This document shows, in pieces, positions 56,555 to 64,000 of a DNA stretch of 64,000 nucleotides. The DNA is taken from assembly GCA_019400425.1 (NCBI GenBank), contig JAFREE010000060.1:62001-126000 (forward strand), given 5' to 3'. Within the stretch, counting starts at the first letter, position 1. The number at the start of each line of letters is the position of its first letter. This DNA comes from Hymenochaete sp. R1 (taxonomy: Eukaryota > Basidiomycota > Agaricomycetes > Hymenochaetales > Hymenochaetaceae). Under the pieces are notes generated by a model, which saw nothing but the letters and a program-made list of their open reading frames with translations, was not told the DNA's origin and searched no databases. The position numbers were made by a program, and so were the translations under genes.

Positions 56555-59019
56555 TCAAAACACCCTCTGAACTTTACATCTCTCCCACGAAGGGTACGAA
56601 TACGTCTCGATCTGTACACTCGCAGCCGTCCCTATTCTTCTTCTTTCGGTGCTCGTGCTTGTGCTTGTGTTCGTGTTCGTGTTCGTTCCCTTCCGATTCG
56701 AGTCCCGGGCTGCCCGGGCTGCCGACGCGGAGACAGAGACAGGCATCTCGACTTGGACGGGTAAGGTCGTGAATCGCAGTTTCCGGCGATCGACGTCGAG
56801 GATTTGGAAGGGGAGTGTGTGGGGCGCATGTGTGTGAGTCGAGGAGTGTGGTTGGGGATGACTGACACTGTCTTGGTGGGGACTGGATTGGGAGTGGGGG
56901 ATCGGTGGTTCGGTGGTAGTGATGGTGGTGGTGGTGGATGAGGGGGCTGTTGATGAAGACGAAGGGGATGAATACGACGAGGATGAGGACGACGAAGAAG
57001 AGCCGGATGAGCCAGGGGCGCTGCTCCCGCTTTCGTGTCTACGCGTGAATGTTGACGACGACGATACTGACTGCCCAGAAGAACCAGAGGCCGAGTGGGT
57101 TTGAGAATGAGGCTTGTATTGACATTGGCCCTGTGACTGTGATTGCGGATTGGGCACCATGTCCGAAGCCGCGGAGGGCATGATGGACATGAGCTCTGCA
57201 AGGGCATCTGCGTTCCTGGGTTGAAGTCTGAGAACATGGCGTAGGTCTGTACACCCGTAAAGCAATTATTTGTAAAGTCAAGAATGATCAGAAAACCTTT
57301 TTTTCTTATTTCGTTTAGTCGTGGATGGCTTTGCACATACCTTTGACCGCTTCGATCGTTCGGCCTTGCATCCGACGAGCTTTCGCTCTCCGCCAGTAGC
57401 CTTTCCCACTCCGGTGCTGCGAGAGAGCAGAGTTACATGCTTTCTCGGCGGCGATCCAACTGATAGATCAAAATTCGAGTAATTTCAGTAAATTGCGCAC
57501 AAAATGATTTTGGATGGACAGGTGCTCACTTTTGGAGCTTGAGATGAGCAGCGGCGATGTTGAGCTGGTAATATGGGAGCTCCGGCTCGACGTCGTACGC
57601 TTTCGAGTAATGTTTGATAGCAGTTTCGTAGTCAGAGCTTCGGAATGCTTTGTTCCCCTACGGGGACGGAAACAAGAGAAGTTAGGTATCGAACGCATAA
57701 GTAGGAGATTCAAGCACCCGTACCAGTTCTTTTGATTTCTCTGCCCTAAAGTACCGCCACTCCATTAATTCGCCGATGGTCATATCTGGATCAAGACCTT
57801 CGTTCTCTTCTGGATCTACCCCACCAAAGTCAAGTTCTAATTCCCATACGTCTTCTTCGTCCTCCGTCATCCAGCCGAGTACACCACTGCCTGCAGAATA
57901 GTCATGCCCATCAACGACTTCGAAGAAGCGCACGAACAACTAAACGTACCTCGTCCATCCCATTCACGCCCTTTCCCCGACCTGATCCCCGACTCCTCTT
58001 CTTCCTCCCTCACCGTCCGTTCGCACACTTCGCCCAAATGATCCGTCGAGCACCCACAATCGCACCACTTCGTCGTCAATTTCTCCCTCAACACCTGTCC
58101 GTAGCCCCGAACGTCGAACTCTTTTGCAACGTTCCACAGCGTGTCCAGGAGCCGTTCGTACCCGACTCTTATCTTTGTCTGCCATTTGTCCCACGTTGGA
58201 CCGGCTTTCACTTTGGGCATGAGGTCATCCTCAAGGAGGTCGATGCTTTCGTCGAAAGATTGGAGATGCGTGGGGCGGGTGAAGGTCGAGACGGGCATGG
58301 CTTCCAGGGTGTCGAGGTGGGCTTTCAGAGATTGAACGTGCGGGAGCAGACGGAGGGAGTGTAGACCACGCTTAGCGCAGACGTGAACGTTATTCGACAG
58401 AGCCTGCGTCTTTCGCGTCAGAACGCGCATAACAAGACCCCCAGCCTAATTGTTCACATAAACTCACGAATTGTCTCAAAGCCGTATACGACCACAACAC
58501 GCTCTTCGTCGCGACCCGCTCGCCTGCCTGTCTAAGATCCATCGAAATGGCACCGCGAAAAAAGTCCTTTATCTCATCACAGTCCGCGTTGGCGGCGATC
58601 CAGCCGGGCGAGGTGAGGTCGACGGTGTCGTAGATGAGCTTGGGGAGGAAGATGAGGGCGACGTTGTGGAGGTGGGCCGAGTAGAGACGGCAGATGTCGC
58701 TCTCGTAGCGTAGGAGGAGGACGCGTGCGATGGCACGTTCGAGGTCAGAGACGGCTGTGATGGTCTAGGTGGGGGGTGAGCGTTGAGATCCCGAAGCACG
58801 TATTGTTATTAGCGTTAGCGAACTGATGTTGGTAGGCAACAACTGAATGACACTCACGGCTGTCATCGTCTTCGACAATGCTCTGTCGGCATGCGGATAT
58901 TCGGACTTGTTAGCATCATGTCCGTCTTTGTAGGATGTCTGAGACCCGTTCTTGGCTGCTTTCCGGTCATTGCGACGAGTGTTCAAGCGTTTCTTTGCGT
59001 GTGAGTACTTCGCGGGCAT
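56555..59019 (-). CDS. TPR-repeat protein
   Basis: Start at 59019 (MPAKYSHAKKRLNTRRNDRK). The N-terminal half is helical (VTAVSDLERAIARVLLLRYE, LTSPGWIAANADCDEIKDFF, RLLPHVQSLKAHLDTLEAMP) and includes a Cys cluster CDCGCSTDHLGEVC that could bind a metal. After an acidic stretch (DEEDVWELELDFGG) come TPR helices: SKELGNKAFRSSDYETAIKH, YSKAYDVEPELPYYQLNIAA, WIAAEKACNSALSQHRSG and RRAKARRMQGRTIEAVKDLR, fitting two to three TPRs of the co-chaperone-adapter type. The C-terminal 200 residues are Ser/Thr/Pro/His-rich and disordered; stop at 56555-56557. Several introns, including ones near 57300-57480 and 57880-57950. Probably a protein-interaction adaptor; partner unknown. Confidence 0.8.
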
Positions 59020-59663
59020 GCTGGTAGCCGTATACCAATGTGGTTCTCAACAATTATTTCTTGTCGTTTAACGGTTGAAGCTAATGGGGAGAGGGGGGAG
59101 AGATGGTGGTGGTAGGAGGAGGAGGAGGAGGAGGAGGAGGAGGAGGAGGAAGAAAGTGGAAGGATGGCCTCGTGGAATGGGGGACGGATGATGATGGATG
59201 GGAAGTGCTAAGTCTGTCTGTCTCCGAACACACGCATATACTCAGCACAAACCACGGCAACAATAGACCACATAATAATCCTTTCTTCTTCTTCTACGAC
59301 GACGGCGACGACGACGACGACAAGGCAAATTTTGCCTCTGAACGTCGGCGCCGTCGCTGTCTTGGGTCAGTTTCATGTCGGTGCTTTGACCTAGTCCGAC
59401 AAGCTCAAGCCAAGCCAAGCCGCTCAAGCTATTCGCGTGCTGGATGTCCACCCGCAAGTCGCATCTTGAACTGCATCCACCATCTTCAATTCGACGACGT
59501 CCAATACACACCCATGCACTCTCACCAGTATCAGTCATCGTAGTCACTGTATGCCGCCCTCGTAGTGTCATTAGTTATTATTCCACCAAACTGTGTTTTT
59601 ATCTGTCTTGTGCTTTCTCTCTATTGTTCTTCTTTCTTGTTGCCACTCAACGCATACATCGAC
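59020..59663. promoter_or_regulatory. Divergent promoter region with two trinucleotide repeats
   Basis: Between the TPR gene and the LRR-like gene. It contains about 12 AGG units at 59114-59150 and a GAC-rich run at about 59296-59322. No supported gene, although the repeats create spurious Gly-rich and Asp-rich frames. Confidence 0.5.
59114..59150. repeat. AGG microsatellite
   Basis: About twelve uninterrupted AGG units, likely length-variable between strains. Confidence 0.85.
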
Positions 59664-61490
59664 ATGGTCCTCTTTGCCGCTGACGAACCCCTCATCGACG
59701 AAGAGAACCCTTTATACTGCCCGGACGTCTCTGCTCAGCAGGTGAGAACTCATCATCTGGCCTTGTGACTGCGAGGTATTTGACTCCACCCGCTCGCACT
59801 GACTGTAACGGCCAGTATCTTTCCAGCATTCGTTTATTTCGAGCTTCCGTTCAAGATTCCACTCGCTTTTCCTTCTATCACCGTCTCTGTACTGCTTTCG
59901 AGGAAAATAAATCACACGACTCCCCCCATGCGATACATTCTAGACCTTCTTTCTCATATGTCCCTTCCTCACAGTCCCCGGAAGAACTGCCATCCGTTAC
60001 ATTCGATCGGAATTGGAACTCCAAACTTCTGTCGGTGCCGAGTGCAACGTCGATTCCCCAATTAAAGCGAGATCTAGACTCTGGTTCTGAGTCCGAAAAC
60101 GAATACTTCGCTAGGCCCGCGAAGAAATCGAAGAAACGCTCCTCCAGCCAGCACGATCTCTCTTTCATTTTATCTGCGAAAGCGGACAAACTCAGCTTTA
60201 CAGATATTGCTAAGGGCTCAACAAATGGGACATCGGATGATGTTGTCATCCAACCTACTACTGACGGAATTGGAGTGCCAAGCTCGGTAGATTGGGAGAT
60301 TGAAGGTGATGCTTCGCCATCCTTATGCTCTCATCCATGCCCTTGTAAGCGGTGGTTTGCCTGCGTACTGATCTATGCAATGCAGTTGATGACATTGTCG
60401 ACGCTCTCTCGGACCCGGAGGATCCTGCTGTCATGAAGGTGCTACTTTCACACCTAGACAAAGTACTTCCAGGAGTCAACGTGAAGGCAAACTTCGATCC
60501 GACGGATAGGACGTACCAAGATGTGGTCGATTATCTCGGACTCAAAGGTCAGTATTTTACCTTTTCTAGCGAAGTGGGAAGAGTTGTCAAGCATTCGTAG
60601 GCCACCTCAATCCACAAACGCTTTCTCTCTTTCGCAATGCTAGGGTTCATGCTGTGAACTTGTCAGAGTCTATGACTGACGTTCCTGGCCTCAATCTCCT
60701 CCGGAGTGATACCCTCAAAGGTCTCATTGTTTAATACTTACCAAAGCTCAGACCCCTGAACCAATTTTTGACAGCCTTCAAAATCAGCAATGCATTCGTT
60801 GACTTGCGCTCGCTTACCCTCTCTGACGTTCAGCTTCACGATGAAGATATGGCTTGCCTTTCTGATCTGTTTCTGGAAGCGTTATTTCTGGATGATACGC
60901 AAATAGGCGATGAAGGGTATGCACCTTTGCCAGATTGATCCATATCGATATCCTTATATTTATTGGACAGAGTTATGTACCTCATTGCTCTAAAGCGCAC
61001 TTTGACTCATCTTGTGCTATCCTGGAACTTACGCATCTCGGAAGATGCTGTACCAACGCTTTGTGCGCTGACCAACTTGAACCTGCTTTCACTTAAAGGT
61101 ACTTCGGTTACGATGAAAGGAATCCGCAAGCTTGCTTGCGCGGTGAAGGGTCGGGGGAAGAAAATGAGCATGATCTTGCCCACAGAGTGCGAGGAATACG
61201 TGCTGAGTAAGTGTGAGTCTGTTTGTTGTGTATGCGGCTGACACGTTCTAGCAGATGTGCATGATGAGTATGAGGTAAAGCTGGATGATGAGTGTATGGC
61301 GATAGACCCTGGTGCTTGCGCGGGAATGTCGAAAGAAGAACTTGTGGCGAACCTAACGGTGCATGCGAGGAGGAACAAGGCGATTGAGACAGGTGGAACG
61401 AAAGGCGAGATGGAGAAGCGACTGGGAAAGATACTGGATCGGCGAAGGAAGGATAAGATTGTGCAAGAGTTTATGCTGGAAGGGTTTTAG
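59664..61490 (+). CDS. Leucine-rich-repeat-like (RNI-type) hypothetical protein
   Basis: Start MVLFAADEPLIDEENPLYCP at 59664. An N-terminal disordered part contains acidic and basic clusters (LDSGSESENEYFARPAKKSK) that could serve as a nuclear signal. Then come helices LVDDIVDALSDPEDPAVMKV and RTYQDVVDYLGLKG, followed by repeat-like units LRSLTLSDVQLHDEDMACLS, LFLEALFLDDTQIGDEGVMY, LTHLVLSWNLRISEDAVPTL and LNLLSLKGTSVTMKGIRKLA, which match ribonuclease-inhibitor-type LRRs. The C-terminus (MSKEELVANLTVHARRNKAI ... GEMEKRLGKIL) resembles a SAP-like DNA-binding helix pair. Stop at 61490. About six introns. Function unknown. Confidence 0.72.
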
Positions 61491-62095
61491 ATCAATTTGA
61501 GTACATTCTTACTCTTATCGTGTATAACACACATACACACACAAAAACAAGGAAGGGGAGGAAAGGATCGATGAGAGACTGCCTCGTGTAATCGGAGTTC
61601 TGGGTTGTTGTATTGTCCTTGCGGATTGAGCCCCTCGCTGGCCTATAAAGACGGACGGCAGGCGAGAGTCGTGTTGATCGATACGGCGGTCCCTTTCTTT
61701 TCCCATTGTCTTCTCATCTCCTCGAGCGAGCGTCGCCCTGCCAATCCAGTCGCCTAAGTTTCTTTTTCATTCCGATTGTTTGAGGTGAGAATATCCATGT
61801 CGACGTTGATGGAATGATGAGGATGGATGGGGATGAGTCCGAGTGAAATAGAGTGTGTACTGATGGTCTCTGATTTTCTTATTTAGTGCGTCGTGGACCC
61901 TCCTTTCCACACCTTCTCCCGAGAGCCCAACAACGTTTTCTTGTCTCCCGTCGCCGTCGACTTCCTCCGTGGGTCCACAGACACCCACAAGGACTCACCG
62001 TCGCCCACTACCACCCACCACCAACGCATATGATTTTTGCCTCGCCATTTTTTTCTCGAAATTAAAAAAAATCCCTCAGTGGTCGTGTACGGCGC
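61491..62095. promoter_or_regulatory. Intergenic / forkhead gene leader
   Basis: About 600 bases upstream of the forkhead gene. A CA-rich run acacacatacacacac lies at about 61527-61542 and CT-rich leader sequence is present near 61900-62060. No gene supported. Confidence 0.4.
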
Positions 62096-64000
62096 ATGTC
62101 TAGCCCTCCTTCTGCGTCAACGTCGACGTCGGGGAAAATCAAGGACACTCCGGCTCGCAGCCTGAAGAGGTCTAATGTAACTTCAAACTTGCGTTCGTCT
62201 TCAAGCGGTACGATGAACAGCAGAGCGTCGGCTTCTTCAAGCGCGAACGCGCCGCGCGCCGCCCACAACCCGGATCCCGACGGCCCAGACCCGAAGATCT
62301 CGCTCTCGCTTCGACCCGCTGAGTTCGATGTTGACGGGGACGACGAACATGAACAGGAGCAGGAGCAATCCGAGGAGCATGTTCGTGACGATAATCGGAA
62401 TTCCGGTGGTGATGCTGCTGCTGGTCATGGCGGTGGAGACGCGGGTGTTATGACCGACTCCGCGTCTGCGGATCCTGGCCCGTCGAATTCCAGTCCCACC
62501 TATGCTGGCGCCAACGTCCACTCGGGCACGCGTAGGAGAGCCAACGTCGAGGAGGAAGCGGTGAGCCCGTACGTGCTGATGTCTTCGAATGCTTGGCGTA
62601 GTGTGTCCTTTACGCCTTCCCCTGCTACCATCGATGGTCGGGGGAGACGCGTGGATACCGTGGCTGGTACCAGAGGTTCCGCTGAGCCTCCCCACAATCC
62701 CACTCCTAATACTAATCCCAACGTCAGTCGGACCAATGGCGCGAGCACGAGTGGATACTATCGACGACACGTCCACGAATACGATACCCAGCTTGGGTCT
62801 GGTGCAAGAGCTCAGACGACGACAGCGACGACACCAGGGCAAGAACCCGGCGGCGCGGGCCTAAACATGGACATGGACGGGAACTACGACTATGGAGAGC
62901 ACGATTACGACGGGCACAGCGGCTCAGACGCCCACCAACACCAACACCACCAACACTACTACCCCCAAGCCCCTCCCTCCCTCAGACCCGGACCCACCCA
63001 CCCCTCCTACATGTCCCCCAACACCCCCGCCGGCGTCTCCATCGGCTCCTTCGCCACGATCCAAAACGCCCCGCGCACACCGCACGAAATGTTCGGCCTA
63101 CCGCCGGGCGCGCCGCTCAACCTCTGGAGCCTCGCAGACCCGCCGGCGGACGACCCGGGGGCGAAGCCGCGGTATAACTACCACGTGCTGGTGAAGCTGG
63201 CGATATTGGGGAATAAGGGGGAGAAGGCGACGTTGCAGGATATCATTAGGGCGATCAAGTTGAGGTTTCCGTATTATGCGAATTTGGGGAAGACGGAGAG
63301 TGTTGCGTTTGGGGTGCGTTTCATTTCCTCTCTCTCTCTCTCTCTCTCTTTCTAAAAAAAAAGATCTGTTGTGGGTCGTATTGGACGTTATGCTGATGAT
63401 ATGCGGTACTATTCCTTTTATACGTGCAGAACTCGATCCGTCATCTCCTTTCCCTCCTCGCCGCCTTCGTCCGCGAGCCCAAACCCGTCACAGAACCGGG
63501 AAAGGGCGCATACTGGCGCGTCGACTTCTCGAAAGGCGAAGGTAACAAACGATTGCGCAAGCGGAATAAAAAAGGGAAGAAAGGCGAGGGCGGCGAAGTC
63601 GATGCGAACGCGGAGAAGCGTGGTAACGGTGCTGGTGACGATGATGAACTTGAGGACGACACGGACGAACGGAGCGCAAGTGGGAGCAACACGCCCATCG
63701 CGCACGCACGCCAAACGGAAGCCCCAAAGAGGACTTCCCGGACACGGAAGGTACCACGTACAAGAACTACTGGAAGTACTAGTAGCGGCGTTTCCCCTCC
63801 CGGGCCGTCCTCTTCTGTTTCTGCGATGTACCCATATTCGAATTCGAGTCATACTCAAGGCCAGGCCTCCGCTTCCGCGGGGACGAGCACAACCGCGACC
63901 GCTCTTAACGAACCCGTCATCGACCCTGCCCTCATTTCAGAGGGAGGGGGGCCAGCGCCGTCGATGGTGTTGGTGGAGGCAGCAAGCTTGGCTCTCGTAT
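62096..64000 (+). CDS. Forkhead-domain transcription factor (3' end beyond window)
   Basis: Nuclear DNA-binding protein; partial at the right edge. Start MSSPPSASTSTSGKIKDTPA. Residues 1-350 are disordered (Ser, Gly, His, acidic runs such as DEHEQEQEQSEEH). The winged-helix domain begins near residue 355: KPRYNYHVLVKLAILGNKGE, KATLQDIIRAIKLRFPYYAN, then an intron (63314-63429, containing a CT microsatellite) and NSIRHLLSLLAAFVREPKPV, EPGKGAYWRVDF. This matches the fork-head consensus (PPYSYA..L, FPYY, NSIRHNLSL, GKGSYW) with changes at recognition-helix positions. A Lys/Arg-rich nuclear-type segment (KRLRKRNKKGKKGE) follows. Related to fungal Fkh/Hcm1-like factors, subgroup not determined. 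Confidence 0.88.
63327..63349. repeat. CT microsatellite in forkhead intron
   Basis: About eleven CT units within the intron that splits the forkhead domain. Confidence 0.8.

Noticed and set aside
56555..57336. Minus-strand overlapping ORF rich in Pro/His/Arg (about 234 codons)
   Set aside because: Frame-shifted shadow of the Ser-rich C-terminus of the TPR protein.
59103..59543. Gly-rich 146-codon ORF
   Set aside because: Created by the AGG microsatellite in a promoter region; the rest has no protein character.

Overview
The window is a stretch of a nuclear genome from a filamentous basidiomycete, most likely a mushroom-forming agaricomycete. The evidence is dense genes broken by many introns of about 50-70 bases with GTRNGT donors and YAG acceptors, and gene families typical of that group: a DUF6533 seven-helix membrane protein, a 'macrofage activating glycoprotein'-type GPI protein, a secreted protein with Cys-containing repeats, and a DM9/DUF3421 protein. 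There are no operons; neighbours are divergent, convergent or tandem. I built the spliced models by hand from splice signals and family conservation, so exon borders are proposals.

Layout. 0-7 kb: CCT5 chaperonin subunit (-) divergent from the PP2A catalytic subunit (+), then an acyl-CoA/4-coumarate-CoA-ligase-like enzyme (-) ending in the peroxisomal signal SKL. 7-15 kb: a giant helical protein of about 2,400 residues (-), possibly UNC80-like. 15-26 kb: a DUF6533 membrane protein with micro-exons, a small mitochondrial protein, a large coiled-coil protein and two orphan ORFs. 26-35 kb: a secreted Ala-rich repeat protein (-), a disordered basic protein with a KEN box (-), phosphomannose isomerase (+) and COX4 (-). 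35-43 kb: a gene carrying two copies of an unrecognised domain, an alpha-methylacyl-CoA racemase (-) and SelO (+). 43-50 kb: two tandemly duplicated kinases with a DFS motif in place of DFG, followed by an intact 898-bp transposon-like element with terminal inverted repeats and target-site duplications. 50-64 kb: a GPI-type glycoprotein, a poorly coding 2.6-kb stretch, a DM9 protein, a TPR protein (-), an LRR-like protein, and a forkhead transcription factor cut by the window edge.

The genes are mostly unrelated housekeeping and lineage-specific genes. Functional links are loose: two CoA-thioester enzymes (the SKL ligase and the racemase) could both serve peroxisomal lipid metabolism, and COX4, SelO and the small presequence protein are mitochondrial candidates. 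The strongest unusual signals are the TIR element with its 18-bp subterminal repeat, the tandem kinase segment duplication, an apparent two-base exon in the DUF6533 gene, an intron abutting the PP2A stop codon, and an intron present in only one of two near-identical repeat units of the secreted protein.
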